Assembly (NCBI GenBank): GCA_039028495.1
Contig: JBCCHY010000001.1
Coordinates: 16,802-80,801, forward strand
Reading direction: 5' to 3'
Length of the DNA stretch: 64,000 nucleotides
Origin: JBCCHY01 sp039028495
Lineage (GTDB): Bacteria > Patescibacteriota > Saccharimonadia > Saccharimonadales > VXPC01
Position numbers and translations under genes: made by a program. The notes under the pieces were generated by a model. That model worked only from the letters and a program-made list of their open reading frames with translations, did no database searches and was not told the DNA's origin. This document shows, in pieces, positions 15,730 through 25,742 of this stretch (the first letter of the stretch is position 1; each line of letters starts with the position of its first letter).

Positions 15730-16596
15730 ATGAATCCAAATAACCAAGCACCAGGACAACCAGGACAGGCGGCCGCTCAAGCCCCGGTCAATCCTACCCT
15801 GGCTCCAGTCAACCCTGGAGCAATCACTGGAGGCCCACAGCCTGGTCAGCCAAAACCTGCGGTATCCGTAAACCCCAATAGCACCCAAAACACCCTGCAG
15901 GTAGCAGAGGTCCGTGACGGTATCGTCATCATGGCCGATGGATCATTCCGGGCCGTTGTCATGTGTAAAGCCATCAACTTTGACCTCATGAGCCCTCAGG
16001 AAAAAGAGGGTGTAGAGTACGCCTATCAGGGATTTCTAAATTCCCTCTACTTTGACATCCAGATATCTGTCAAATCTCGCCGCGTAGACGTCAAACCATA
16101 TCTAGAGAAACTGACCAAAATCCGCCGCGAACAGGACAATATGCTGCTCGGTCTACTCATGGAGGACTACATATATTTCCTCGAGGATCTCACGCAGCAG
16201 ACTAATATCATGGACAAAATGTTCTATGTCACGATCCCATACTATGACACTAGCCTATCTGCCGCCAACATCTCTCGCAGTACCAAAAATATCTTTGCCA
16301 ACATATTCTCATTCAATAAAACTCCGGACAAAGTAACAATAGACGAAAATGCTCTGGAGCAGGCTAAAACAGAGCTCCGTAACCGCGTCCAGGCAATCAT
16401 GCAGGGATTACAGGCCTGTGGGGTCCAGAGCCTACCACTTGATACAGAGGAGCTGATCGAGCTCTACTACGATAGCTATAACCCAGATACTGCAACTAGG
16501 CAAAAGCTCAAAAACTTCGGTGGACTGTCTCAGGATGTTATTGGCAAGGGTGACGGTGTTGCCAGTACGGATCACTTGAATCGGAGTGTCCAGTAA
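15730..16596 (+). CDS. TraC/VirB4-N-like accessory protein
   Basis: A 288-residue protein with a Pro/Gln/Ala-rich, disordered N-terminus (about 1-50) followed by a compact domain (about 52-240). Features include VRDGIVIMADGSFRAVVMCKAINF and a helical stretch ending in LPLDTEELIELYYDSYNPDTA, which resembles the N-terminal domain that in many VirB4/TraC proteins is fused to the ATPase. GGGGTGGG precedes the ATG as ribosome-binding site. Its stop overlaps the VirB4 start, so the two are coupled and probably act as one complex. Confidence 0.75.
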   Translation: MNPNNQAPGQPGQAAAQAPVNPTLAPVNPGAITGGPQPGQPKPAVSVNPNSTQNTLQVAEVRDGIVIMADGSFRAVVMCKAINFDLMSPQEKEGVEYAYQGFLNSLYFDIQISVKSRRVDVKPYLEKLTKIRREQDNMLLGLLMEDYIYFLEDLTQQTNIMDKMFYVTIPYYDTSLSAANISRSTKNIFANIFSFNKTPDKVTIDENALEQAKTELRNRVQAIMQGLQACGVQSLPLDTEELIELYYDSYNPDTATRQKLKNFGGLSQDVIGKGDGVASTDHLNRSVQ

Positions 16597-18527
16597 TGTT
16601 CGGTAAAAAGAAACAGCAGGTAGACCCCGTTACTCTGGCTCAGCAGCAGCGCATGCAGGAACAAGTAGAGGTCCAGCACGCCTTTCAAAAAGGCGTCACA
16701 GCACTACGTGACTTTATCGCCCCCAGTAGCATCATGTTCGAAGGCGGCTACTTCCAGCTCGGTACGCGCTATGCCCGCACATACTATGTGTATGGTTACC
16801 CGCGCAAGGTATATACCGGCTGGTTAAGCGGTCTCATAAACATCGATGAAGTCATGGACATGTCGATGTTTATCTACACTGCCGACAGCCAAGTCGTACT
16901 AGAAAACCTACGTAAAAAGGTTGGTCAGCTAGAGGCGGGTATAAGCCTCGACAATGAAAAGGGCCGCGTCCGTGACCCGGCCAAACAAGCAGCGATCCTG
17001 GACGCTGAAGAAATGCGAGACAAACTACAGGTGGGTGAAGAGCGCTTCTTCCGCTTTGGACTGTACTTCACAATCTACGGCAATAGTTTTGATGAGCTAG
17101 AGTTCATTAGCCACAAGGTAGAAACAATGCTCGGTAACCAACTGGTATACAGTAAACCAGCCAGCGCCCAGCAAGAACAAGGCCTCAATAGCACCATCCC
17201 GCAATTTGTCGACCAGCTACAAATTAGGCGCAATATGAACACGGGTGCTATCAGTACTTCATTCCCATTCACTAGTGCCGACCTGACACAGGAGAGCGGC
17301 ATTCTCTACGGTGTAAACATGCACAATTCTGGGCTAGTCATTTTTGACCGCTTCGGTTTAGAGAACAGCAACAGCGTGGTTTTCGCGAAATCTGGTGCAG
17401 GTAAAAGCTTTACCGTCAAACTCGAAGCCCTCCGCCAGCTAATGCTTGGCACAGAGATCGTCATTATCGACCCAGAGAATGAATACCAGCGCATGTGTGA
17501 AGCAGTCGGCGGATCCTATCTGAAACTCAGTCTCAATAGCCCAACCAGAGTCAATCCTTTTGACCTACCAAGAGTAGTTGATGCCGAAGACGGTGAGAAC
17601 GCCCTGCGGTCTAACCTGATTACACTACATGGGCTGCTGCGTCTTATGATGGGTGGGGCACAGGCCCAGCTAGCGGCAGGTGGGGCAGCTACCATGCCGG
17701 TGCTCACCCCGAGTGAAGAGGCAGACCTAGATGCAGCCCTCATTACTACCTACGAAAAGGCCGGTATCACCAACGACCCGCTAACCCATGGTAGCCCTCC
17801 GCCGACCATAGCTGATCTCTACGATACTCTGCTGCACATGGGCGGCTCTGGGCCTCAGCTTGCACAGCGACTGCGTAAATATACCAGCGGCACATTCGCC
17901 GGTATATTCAGCCAGCAGAGCAACATTGATATGGATAATCCGCTTGTCTGCTTTAACGTGCGGGACCTAGAGGACGAGCTACGACCAGTGGCTATGTATA
18001 TCGTGCTTAACTACATCTGGAACAAGACCAAGGCTGACCAGAAGCGCCGTATCCTGGTCGTTGACGAGGCCTGGCAGCTAATGAAATATGAAGACTCTGC
18101 TAATTTCCTTTTCAGCCTGGCAAAACGAGCCCGTAAGTATAATCTAGGTATCACGACGATCACTCAGGATGTAGAGGACTTCATGGCATCTCGCATGGGT
18201 AGGGCAATCGTCGCCAATGCGAGCATGCAGATACTGCTCAAACAGTCTCCAAGTGCTGTCGACGTTCTCGCAGATGTCTTCAAGCTAACGAGCGAGGAAA
18301 AGAAACGTCTTAGTCAGTTCCCTGTCGGGCAAGGGCTCTTTTTCGCCGGTCAAAACCATGTCCATATACAAATTCTACCGAGCGCAACCGAGCAGGAGCT
18401 CATCACAACTAATCCGGATCAGATCGCTGCTCTGCAGCAGGCCCAGGAGCAGCCTCAGCAAACAACAAATCTAAACGACAGCCTCATGCCTGGTGTCGGT
18501 GATAGCTCCGAAATCCAGCTCCACTAA
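16596..18527 (+). CDS. virB4: VirB4-like secretion ATPase
   Basis: A 643-residue cytoplasmic ATPase that powers type IV secretion. The Walker A motif AKSGAGKS is at residues 264-271, the Walker B ILVVDEAWQL near 483-492, and a conserved arginine-rich region (AKRARKYNLGITTITQDVEDF) follows, all typical of VirB4/TraC/TrbE. The N-terminal 240 residues form the accessory domain that binds partner proteins. It is complete in length. The start overlaps the upstream stop. It is the most diagnostic gene of the locus. No VirD4 or relaxase gene is seen in the window, so DNA transfer is not implied. Confidence 0.95.
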   Translation: MFGKKKQQVDPVTLAQQQRMQEQVEVQHAFQKGVTALRDFIAPSSIMFEGGYFQLGTRYARTYYVYGYPRKVYTGWLSGLINIDEVMDMSMFIYTADSQVVLENLRKKVGQLEAGISLDNEKGRVRDPAKQAAILDAEEMRDKLQVGEERFFRFGLYFTIYGNSFDELEFISHKVETMLGNQLVYSKPASAQQEQGLNSTIPQFVDQLQIRRNMNTGAISTSFPFTSADLTQESGILYGVNMHNSGLVIFDRFGLENSNSVVFAKSGAGKSFTVKLEALRQLMLGTEIVIIDPENEYQRMCEAVGGSYLKLSLNSPTRVNPFDLPRVVDAEDGENALRSNLITLHGLLRLMMGGAQAQLAAGGAATMPVLTPSEEADLDAALITTYEKAGITNDPLTHGSPPPTIADLYDTLLHMGGSGPQLAQRLRKYTSGTFAGIFSQQSNIDMDNPLVCFNVRDLEDELRPVAMYIVLNYIWNKTKADQKRRILVVDEAWQLMKYEDSANFLFSLAKRARKYNLGITTITQDVEDFMASRMGRAIVANASMQILLKQSPSAVDVLADVFKLTSEEKKRLSQFPVGQGLFFAGQNHVHIQILPSATEQELITTNPDQIAALQQAQEQPQQTTNLNDSLMPGVGDSSEIQLH

Positions 18528-18569
18528 TATCTACCTCTGTAAAAACTAGATACTCATGGTTAGCTCCTA

Positions 18570-18575
18570 TATACT
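18570..18575 (+). promoter_or_regulatory. -10 box TATACT, leaderless
   Basis: TATACT six bases before the ATG at 18582, starting a second transcription unit within the secretion locus. Confidence 0.55.
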
Positions 18576-18581
18576 TACGTC

Positions 18582-21401
18582 ATGGGAATTTTCAGAGGTG
18601 ACAACCAGGACGACGGCTACGAGCCTGACGCTCTTGCTCCCGATGCAGCAGAAACACCCGACAATACTCACCACACTGCTGAAGCCGAACAGGCTCAACT
18701 GGCAAACATACTGGCTGAAAACGGCGTGTATGATGCCGAGGATCAAGGGAGTTTTTATACGGGCCCCATTGCTGAGGCAGAGGATGAGGCTGCGGCAAGC
18801 ACAGAGGAAACATCTAATGATGACCTAGAGAGCGGTCGCCTGGGTAGTTTTTACCAGGCAGCGGCCGCACGGACCTCTCCATCAAAGGGCAAAATATTCG
18901 GTGCACTGGGGTTGTTTGTTGCCCCTTATCTATTCCTGCTGCCATTACTATTCACACCCGGATTCGACCTAGAGCATATCAACCGCCTGACGACGGCTTT
19001 TAGGTTTGGGCATTTCCACACACAACTCGGCAAACGAGTAAACCATCTAGCTAATTTCCAGATAGCCTACACTGCAGGGGGCGCCGACTATATAGAGGGT
19101 AGAAATATACCAAACTACGAGAGAACCACCATGTTTCAGCGCATGGTTGGATCGGATGCAAAATCTGTCTGGGATAAATACGGAGACAGATTTACTCCTG
19201 TCTATGAACGCAGGGCAACGACCCTCGGACTTAGACGTCTAACGTCAATTACGGACGAAGTCACTGGCATAACCTATAGCACTAGACGAACCCCTGATCT
19301 GAGAGCGCTCGAGCAGCTCACTGCTAGCCTGGACCCAACCGATGCCCAAGTCGGAGTGCTCAGAACTAGGCCTGAGATATCCCTGTTTGCCCGAAATAAC
19401 GGCGTGCCGTTCAGTAGGTTCGCACTTATAGTTAGCAAACTGAGAGAAAACCATCCTGACGTTGATACCAGACAAAAGGTGCGTGCAGAAGCAACTAAAG
19501 AAAGGCGCAATGCTACAAAACCAAGAGCAACCACCTTTCAAACCTTGGCGGGAGCTGGTCAGGAAGAGCTGAGCGATGGCTTCGTAGAGCAAATTGAATC
19601 GGGTGAATCACCTGGCAGAGCTCGCCAATGGCTCGCCGACAATCTCGAGTTTAATAAAAAGGTGCTCCTAAATACTGGTAGGCTCAGTGTAGCTGTTGGA
19701 TTGGGTACAATTGCCTGCGTCTTCAGGGATGCTGCTGACACTATAGAGCAGGGTATCGTGGATAGAACACGAGGGCTCATGGTTCAGGCATCAGACACAG
19801 AGACAAATGTGTCTCAAAACAGACTTGGCTTAAACCCCGCCGAGATTGCAGCAGTGCTATCTAGCGATTTTGACGGACATGTACGCTCTGCAGCCTGGGC
19901 AGCATCAATGAAGGGCGTTCCTGTTGAAGAGACCGATCCAGATTTTAATTTTAGTAATCTATTCAACTTTAAAAATTATCTGGGAATATCAGTACGTACA
20001 GTCCTAGAGTTTGATAGGGCTATAGACTTTGCTATCGACAACATACCTTCAAACCCTGCTGAGGTGTTAACAGACATTGGCGAAGCTATTCCTGTAGTGG
20101 GTAGTCCTTTTGGACTAATTGATAATTCTTTTGATAGTCTCAAAAGAAGAGCTGCTGATGAAGGTTGCAAACATATCCTCAACCCGGGAGTGCAGATCGG
20201 CCTCACCGTAGTAGAACTCGTAGGTACTGTAATTCTGACCTTCTTTACTGGACCGCTTGCAGGAACCGCTAAAGGAGGAGCTGGTGCGGTGATATCGCAG
20301 ATTGCTAGATCAGTTGCCACCACCAGAGCAGCTGTTTCGTTAGGAGCGAGCATAGGGGCAGATTGGCTAATATATAACTGGATAATCCCGCGAGCGATAG
20401 AACAAAGTACAGGCATAAGCACCACCTACCTACCAGGTGAGGGCGCCAGGAATGTTGAAATACTGCTAGAAGGAAGTCGGCTCAATGCTGAGTCTGTTTC
20501 TCTCACGAGCGGGGGCACCATTACGAGCTCTGAGGTAGCGCTGGCGGCAAGCTTTGACCATATGCACAAATATCGAGAGTCTTTCACAGACCGCGGACTA
20601 GCCAGTAACCTCTTTGACCTAGACAATCCATATTCAGGCGCCTCTAGTCTCGCCTCTAGCATACCTAGTAGTGTAAAAGACGGCGGTCAAAGCGTAGCTA
20701 GTCTGGCTTCATCAGTTTTTAGCGGAAGTGCGCTTATGAGCATATTTGGCGGTTCAGCATCAGCGCAGACCCAGAATAGAGACTTTAGAAACAACGGCCA
20801 GGCCTATATAGATCTCCTCTACGCAGGCAGTAGCTTTGGTGTTGGTTTTAACGAGCAGGAAATGACAGGCGAGGACCTAGACTTTGACCATGTAATAAAC
20901 AGTGACTACGTCGAAGCAGATCTGCCGATACTGCTGGAGGAGTACGGCAAGTGTATAACCGTAAATTATCATGATCTAGTCCTCGTGGAGAGTGGCGTCA
21001 TTAGGGATGATGAGCGTAAAAAAGAGTTAGGATATCCAGAAGAGTGCTACGATCGTGATGCACGTAGACTGCTGATCTACTGGTCCGACTGCAACACTGC
21101 CGTTAGCCTGCGCGAGGTAAGTCAGCTGCGCAGTGCCTTTTACTCGACCGAGTGTGCTCAGGATCTCGCGCCAGAGCTGCTGACCGCTGCACCGGTGAAC
21201 GAGGAAGACTATCGCTATAATACTGCTCCCTACAGACTGCTGGCTGCCGCGCAGGACAAAGAGGCAAAGGAGCGGACCTTTACACAAAAAATCGGGGCTG
21301 AGCTGCGCGAGCTTCACCAAACAAGCCTTGACATGCGCGGGGACGTTTATGCAGCTACAGACGAGCCAGCCATCGCCTCGAGAAGGAGCACACTACTATG
21401 A
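18582..21401 (+). CDS. Large membrane protein of the secretion locus
   Basis: A 939-residue protein. An acidic cytoplasmic N-terminus (about 1-90) leads to a hydrophobic helix (about 102-122), a long soluble region (125-370), a second helix near 375-395, a third pair near 540-600, and a Ser-rich region (670-730) followed by an outside C-terminal domain with several cysteines (C-containing stretches near 790, 825, 840 and 850). I do not recognise a family. It is the longest gene in the window, so it is likely a structural scaffold or surface part of the machine. Its stop overlaps the wall hydrolase start, indicating coupled translation. Confidence 0.7.
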   Translation: MGIFRGDNQDDGYEPDALAPDAAETPDNTHHTAEAEQAQLANILAENGVYDAEDQGSFYTGPIAEAEDEAAASTEETSNDDLESGRLGSFYQAAAARTSPSKGKIFGALGLFVAPYLFLLPLLFTPGFDLEHINRLTTAFRFGHFHTQLGKRVNHLANFQIAYTAGGADYIEGRNIPNYERTTMFQRMVGSDAKSVWDKYGDRFTPVYERRATTLGLRRLTSITDEVTGITYSTRRTPDLRALEQLTASLDPTDAQVGVLRTRPEISLFARNNGVPFSRFALIVSKLRENHPDVDTRQKVRAEATKERRNATKPRATTFQTLAGAGQEELSDGFVEQIESGESPGRARQWLADNLEFNKKVLLNTGRLSVAVGLGTIACVFRDAADTIEQGIVDRTRGLMVQASDTETNVSQNRLGLNPAEIAAVLSSDFDGHVRSAAWAASMKGVPVEETDPDFNFSNLFNFKNYLGISVRTVLEFDRAIDFAIDNIPSNPAEVLTDIGEAIPVVGSPFGLIDNSFDSLKRRAADEGCKHILNPGVQIGLTVVELVGTVILTFFTGPLAGTAKGGAGAVISQIARSVATTRAAVSLGASIGADWLIYNWIIPRAIEQSTGISTTYLPGEGARNVEILLEGSRLNAESVSLTSGGTITSSEVALAASFDHMHKYRESFTDRGLASNLFDLDNPYSGASSLASSIPSSVKDGGQSVASLASSVFSGSALMSIFGGSASAQTQNRDFRNNGQAYIDLLYAGSSFGVGFNEQEMTGEDLDFDHVINSDYVEADLPILLEEYGKCITVNYHDLVLVESGVIRDDERKKELGYPEECYDRDARRLLIYWSDCNTAVSLREVSQLRSAFYSTECAQDLAPELLTAAPVNEEDYRYNTAPYRLLAAAQDKEAKERTFTQKIGAELRELHQTSLDMRGDVYAATDEPAIASRRSTLL

Positions 21402-22687
21402 GCCTGATTACGAAAATTACCGAGAAGCTATGGGGGATGACTGCTACACTGCTAGTACTCTCGGTCATTCTGGCGCCGACCACGTCCGCACAGTCTACCT
21501 TCAACGAAGGGGCCGCTCACCTGTACCCTTGGTTTGACTATCGTGACGACGGCTCTTTCCTCGCGAACTATTCGCCCGATAACTGTAGCGTAGCTTCAAA
21601 TCTCGTCGGTGGCGACCATCAAGAAAAGGCCTTTAACTTCTTTATCGGCGAAGGGCGTGGACTCTCTGCACCCCAATCAGCCGGCATAGTCGGAAACTTA
21701 ATGGTCGAGTCCTACGACGAGATCAATCCAACTGCAGAGTATCCCGGAAGCGCCAGACCCTACGGCATAGCCCAGTGGACAGACAACGGTGGCAGAAGAG
21801 ATAGAATGCTAACGTGGGTAAACTCAGCCCTAAAGGACCGAGGAATTGACACCGGAGACGATCCATATACATATTTCAGTGAAGCCAGTGCTCCGTCCAG
21901 TGATGAGTTAGAAATCTATTTTGAAGTGCAGCTAGAGTTCATTTGGTACGAAATGACCCAGGGCGACGAAACGCTAGCACTCACCGAACTACAAAAGACA
22001 AACTCTGCTATTGAAGCGGCAACAGCCTTTGAGAAGTACTACGAAAGGGCTAATGGTCAGAAGCTGGAAGATCGTATAGCTAACGCAGTCGGTATTCTAA
22101 ATAAATATGGCTCTAACTACGGTGGAGATGTCAGCTCTGATAGCCGCATATGTGGACAGGCAGGTAGTGGTGAAATTGTTGGTGACTGGAGCTTACCACT
22201 GAGAAGAGCGCTGTTTGATCAGAATCAGTACTGGTTCAACAAACCCCACCATAACAAGAACGAAGCCGTAGACCTAGAGGCGTCTCCCGGTGAAGAGGTC
22301 TACTCTATGACTTCTGGAACGATTATAAACGCAGGTACTGGTACAACGGATCTATGTGGCCTGGGTGTAGTCGTTCAGTCACCAGACGGGACTCAGTTTA
22401 TCTACTGCCACGGTCTCGATGGTGGCTCCGTTGATGGGGCCCGCATTAATGATACCGTAAAGGCCGGTCAGCTAATCATGCATAACGGATCCACCGGAAA
22501 CTACCCGCTGGACCATCCAGACCCAGATCTGAGAGGTAAACCTTCCTCGTCAGGGCCTCATCTACATCTTGCGATTCAGACCCCTGATGGCGCCAGAAGA
22601 TGCCCACAAAAACTGCTTGAATCAATTTACAACAAGGCTCCGATCAGCCCCGAGTCGCTTGCCACGTCAGGATGTACCAAAGGATGA
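21398..22687 (+). CDS. Phage-tail-lysozyme and M23 peptidase wall hydrolase
   Basis: A 429-residue secreted or anchored enzyme. A hydrophobic N-terminus (about 10-32) precedes a lysozyme-like domain (about 72-215: FFIGEGRGLSAPQSAGIVGN, then GIAQWTDNGGRRDRM) of the phage-tail lysozyme kind. Then comes an M23 metallopeptidase domain (about 275-415): AVDLEASPGEEVYS with the metal-site Asp, FIYCHG, and GPHLHLAIQ, the H-x-H pair. Such double hydrolases open peptidoglycan for secretion machines, as VirB1 does. The stop overlaps the next gene. Target cell wall could be the host's or its own. Confidence 0.88.
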   Translation: MSLITKITEKLWGMTATLLVLSVILAPTTSAQSTFNEGAAHLYPWFDYRDDGSFLANYSPDNCSVASNLVGGDHQEKAFNFFIGEGRGLSAPQSAGIVGNLMVESYDEINPTAEYPGSARPYGIAQWTDNGGRRDRMLTWVNSALKDRGIDTGDDPYTYFSEASAPSSDELEIYFEVQLEFIWYEMTQGDETLALTELQKTNSAIEAATAFEKYYERANGQKLEDRIANAVGILNKYGSNYGGDVSSDSRICGQAGSGEIVGDWSLPLRRALFDQNQYWFNKPHHNKNEAVDLEASPGEEVYSMTSGTIINAGTGTTDLCGLGVVVQSPDGTQFIYCHGLDGGSVDGARINDTVKAGQLIMHNGSTGNYPLDHPDPDLRGKPSSSGPHLHLAIQTPDGARRCPQKLLESIYNKAPISPESLATSGCTKG

Positions 22688-24183
22688 TACACCTGCTAAT
22701 CAGACTGAGATTCGTTATCCTAGGGCTTATCCTAGCGGGTATAGGCTTATTGATCACCAGTAGAATCAGCTTTATAAGCCTAGAGCTACCCAGTCCACAA
22801 GAGATCGAAACCACGGTCAGCCTGACAGACAAGGGTAGCTTGAAGAATAGCCAAATCACTATACCTAGCGGATCAACAACAGCTCGAAGGCTAGTTTTCG
22901 GTAACAACTATCAACTCAGGCTGAGGTCCGGTGACCGTGCCTCTATAGAAGCTGTAGACACCAGGGGTTTTTTCCGAACGAGCTCCGTAACAGCCGATCT
23001 ACGACAGAAGCCTTCTGTCGAGTTCATCGCTAACAACCCGGGGCCCTGTTCATTTACCGAGTCAGGTGTCGTTTATAGCTACACCTGCGGCGGTAGTCTA
23101 GATACTATGAGTGTGCATATCCCCCCAGATGGTCAGCAGCCAGGATATGTCTCCGGTTACACCGGCTCAAATCCGTCCCTAGCAATCATTGATACAGCCA
23201 CACTAAATGGTAAAACTATCCTGCATCTAGAGTCGACCGACGGCGCCAAATACCTGGCAGAATTCGATTCAGGGAACGTTGCCGAGATCGCTGTAATCAA
23301 CAACCTCAGTCAGCCTGAATACAGGCTGCTCGAACGGTCCAACGACATAGTTTTGTATTCTAGCAATCTAAGGCAGGTTTTGGTTTTTAATGATATTGGG
23401 TCGACCCCTAATCTACTCGCTATTCCCGAACCTAGCAATAAGACACTAGTCGGTCATGAGCTGAGACACTTGAACGATAGGCTGTTGGCAGTATACTCAG
23501 ATGCCTTCAAAGATCAGGCTATTGGTGACTCTGATGTGAATAGCGGAGAGCTAGGGGACAATAGAGGAGAATCTGAGCTAATAGTGTTCGGCGGTGGCGA
23601 AGAAATCAGGCTCCCTCTGGATCAAACAAGGGTAGACGTCGGTTTCTGTTCTGGCAGTCTTATTTGTGTACATACAGGTGGACAGCTAGATGTCTACAGG
23701 CTTAGTAACAATTCGATACAAAAAGCTACCGACTACACAGGTGTCGAAGATATGGCCTATACAGCCTCAGGCGGATACATACTATTCGCCCAGCAAATCG
23801 CACTCCTCGATGAAGATAGCGCTTCGGTACATGAAGTTATCTCGAACAGTGCTGGATTTTGTGGGATACATCAAAATGACTCAGTACTGAGTGTATGCAC
23901 AACTGTACGCGGCAGAAAACACCTGGTGAGACTGGTAGAGTCTAGCAGCTACGATAGGATCATTGAAGCGTATCAAACACTTAGCATTAGTCCCGATATT
24001 GACAGCCTAAGCATCCATAAAAACACAATTCACATATCTCCGATCAGAGCAAAAACAGTTCAAGACCCTGGCTCTCGTTTTTCTGGACAAGACCCAGTTG
24101 AGCGAGCAGAGATACGCTCTAGGGTTGAGGCTGCCATCCAGAACGCTGGCATACCGTCTGACTATGAGGTCTATATACTCTAG
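22672..24183 (+). CDS. Anchored beta-rich protein of the secretion locus
   Basis: A 503-residue protein with one N-terminal hydrophobic helix (about 7-30) and a long outside region without known motifs. The sequence is rich in short alternating strands with repeated turns, so a beta-propeller-like fold is possible but unproven. It overlaps the hydrolase gene by 16 bases and is the last gene of the operon before yidC. Small cysteine pairs (near 123 and 136, 326 and 331) suggest disulphides in an oxidising location. Confidence 0.65.
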   Translation: MYQRMIHLLIRLRFVILGLILAGIGLLITSRISFISLELPSPQEIETTVSLTDKGSLKNSQITIPSGSTTARRLVFGNNYQLRLRSGDRASIEAVDTRGFFRTSSVTADLRQKPSVEFIANNPGPCSFTESGVVYSYTCGGSLDTMSVHIPPDGQQPGYVSGYTGSNPSLAIIDTATLNGKTILHLESTDGAKYLAEFDSGNVAEIAVINNLSQPEYRLLERSNDIVLYSSNLRQVLVFNDIGSTPNLLAIPEPSNKTLVGHELRHLNDRLLAVYSDAFKDQAIGDSDVNSGELGDNRGESELIVFGGGEEIRLPLDQTRVDVGFCSGSLICVHTGGQLDVYRLSNNSIQKATDYTGVEDMAYTASGGYILFAQQIALLDEDSASVHEVISNSAGFCGIHQNDSVLSVCTTVRGRKHLVRLVESSSYDRIIEAYQTLSISPDIDSLSIHKNTIHISPIRAKTVQDPGSRFSGQDPVERAEIRSRVEAAIQNAGIPSDYEVYIL

Positions 24184-24251
24184 ATTGACCATCTGACAGT
24201 TGTTGATAACACCTTTTATGGGTACACGGAACTTGTTAAACTGTTAGGACT

Positions 24252-25217
24252 ATGTGGGAAGCATTAGTAGTAAAACCAATCGTCAATGTCCTAATAGCGA
24301 TCTATGCGCTGATTCCTGGGCATAGTTTTGGGCTGGCTATAATTCTGTTCACCATTCTGGCCAGAGTCCTGCTTTATCCAATCGTAAAGAGGCAGCTCCA
24401 CCACAGTAAAGCCCTACGAGAACTCCAGCCAGAGATTCAGGAGATCAAGAAAAAACACAAAGATGACCGTACTGCCCAAATGATGGCCATCAGCGCTCTG
24501 TACAAGCAACGAGAAGTCAGACCAGCAGCCGGTATAGGCTTCGCGCTGCTGCAGATACCCATTTTTCTTGCCCTCTATCAGGGAATAAACCGCATCATGA
24601 ATGAGCCGCAAGAGATCATCGACACGTCATATCAATTCGTGCGTGATCTGCCCTGGATGCAGGATCTATCTGCAAACATTGCGCTGTTTGACACTGACTT
24701 TTTCGGTATTTTGGACCTGGGTCGTAGACCGTTTGATGACAGTACGCTCTATATTCCCGGCCTGATACTAGTATTTCTGACGGCCTATGTGCAGTTTATT
24801 TCTAGCAAGCAGATGCTCGCCAGCCAGGGCGAACGCAAGTCACTACGACAAATATTCAAAGACCAGGCAGATGGTAAAGAAGTAGACCAAGCAGAGGTCA
24901 GTGCAGCTACAGCAGGTGCCATGCCTTACATGATTCCCGGCATCATACTGCTCGTGTCCCTCGGGTTCGTGGCCGCACTACCGCTCTACTGGCTAACGAG
25001 CGGGGTTATCGGCTACTACCAGCAGCGTAGAGTTCTAAATATGGACGTCGACGAAGCTCTCGCTATTTCGGAGGAGAAGCAAAACAAACCAAAAAAGCTC
25101 AACGCCAAAGAGAAAAAGGCCGTAGGCTCAAGTGAACAAGAGGCGGCCAACAAAAAACCCAAAAAAATGAACGCCAAACAAAAACGCGAAGCCATGCGTA
25201 AGAAAGCAAAGAAATAG
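24252..25217 (+). CDS. yidC: YidC/Oxa1 membrane protein insertase
   Basis: A 321-residue insertase that helps membrane proteins fold, with or without SecYEG. Visible are the hydrophobic segments (about 8-38, 95-118, 165-182 and 225-252), the positively charged R in ILARVLLYPIVKRQ typical of the membrane groove, and the family motif near IPIFLALYQGINRIM. The C-terminus is a lysine-rich tail (about 285-321) that may bind ribosomes. It has a TAAACT box at 24237-24242, about nine bases before ATG. The jag gene follows after 10 bases, the usual pairing. Confidence 0.93.
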   Translation: MWEALVVKPIVNVLIAIYALIPGHSFGLAIILFTILARVLLYPIVKRQLHHSKALRELQPEIQEIKKKHKDDRTAQMMAISALYKQREVRPAAGIGFALLQIPIFLALYQGINRIMNEPQEIIDTSYQFVRDLPWMQDLSANIALFDTDFFGILDLGRRPFDDSTLYIPGLILVFLTAYVQFISSKQMLASQGERKSLRQIFKDQADGKEVDQAEVSAATAGAMPYMIPGIILLVSLGFVAALPLYWLTSGVIGYYQQRRVLNMDVDEALAISEEKQNKPKKLNAKEKKAVGSSEQEAANKKPKKMNAKQKREAMRKKAKK

Positions 25218-25227
25218 GGAGCGACCA

Positions 25228-25671
25228 GTGAAAGACGCAGCAGCATTCGCCCAGAAATATACCGAAGATCTGATGAGTTTTTTTGGTCTCAATGTTCCTG
25301 TTGAAACCGTAATCGAAAACGACATCATCAAGCTCTCCGTTCCAGCCAACGATATCAGCGGCTCGCTGATAGGGACCAAAGCCGACACATTAATCGCATT
25401 TCAGAACATCATCAACTCAGCCCTACGCTCTCAGGGCCATGATGTGCGCGCAAATCTCGACATCGCTGGCTACAAGCGTGATCGACAGGCTAAATTGGCG
25501 GAGAAAGCCAAGCACTGGGTAGAGCGGGCAGTCGAAAAGGGCGAGGATCTAGAGCTCAATCCTATGAATTCAGCCGACCGCCGAGTCGTCCACCAGGTTG
25601 CATCGGATATGGGTATTCAGACCGAGTCTATTGGTGAAGGCCGCGAGAGAAGAGTACTGCTCAAACCCTAA
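25228..25671 (+). CDS. jag: Jag/KhpB RNA-binding protein (KH-R3H)
   Basis: A 147-residue RNA-binding protein. A KH-like domain (about 20-85, with GSLIGTKADTLIAFQNIINSAL) is followed by an R3H domain (about 90-147, with NSADRRVVHQVASDMGIQTES and a basic end). The usual N-terminal Jag domain is absent, so it is a short version. GTG at 25228 is the start, with GGGAG eight bases upstream. It is cotranscribed with yidC. Confidence 0.9.
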   Translation: MKDAAAFAQKYTEDLMSFFGLNVPVETVIENDIIKLSVPANDISGSLIGTKADTLIAFQNIINSALRSQGHDVRANLDIAGYKRDRQAKLAEKAKHWVERAVEKGEDLELNPMNSADRRVVHQVASDMGIQTESIGEGRERRVLLKP

Positions 25672-25730
25672 AACAACACTTTGCCTGAGATGTAAAGTCT
25701 TCAAAACTGGCTACACACTACTGTCATCAG

Positions 25731-25736
25731 TATACT
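25731..25736 (+). promoter_or_regulatory. -10 box TATACT, leaderless
   Basis: TATACT six bases before the ATG at 25743 of recF. Confidence 0.6.
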
Positions 25737-25742
25737 GATCGT

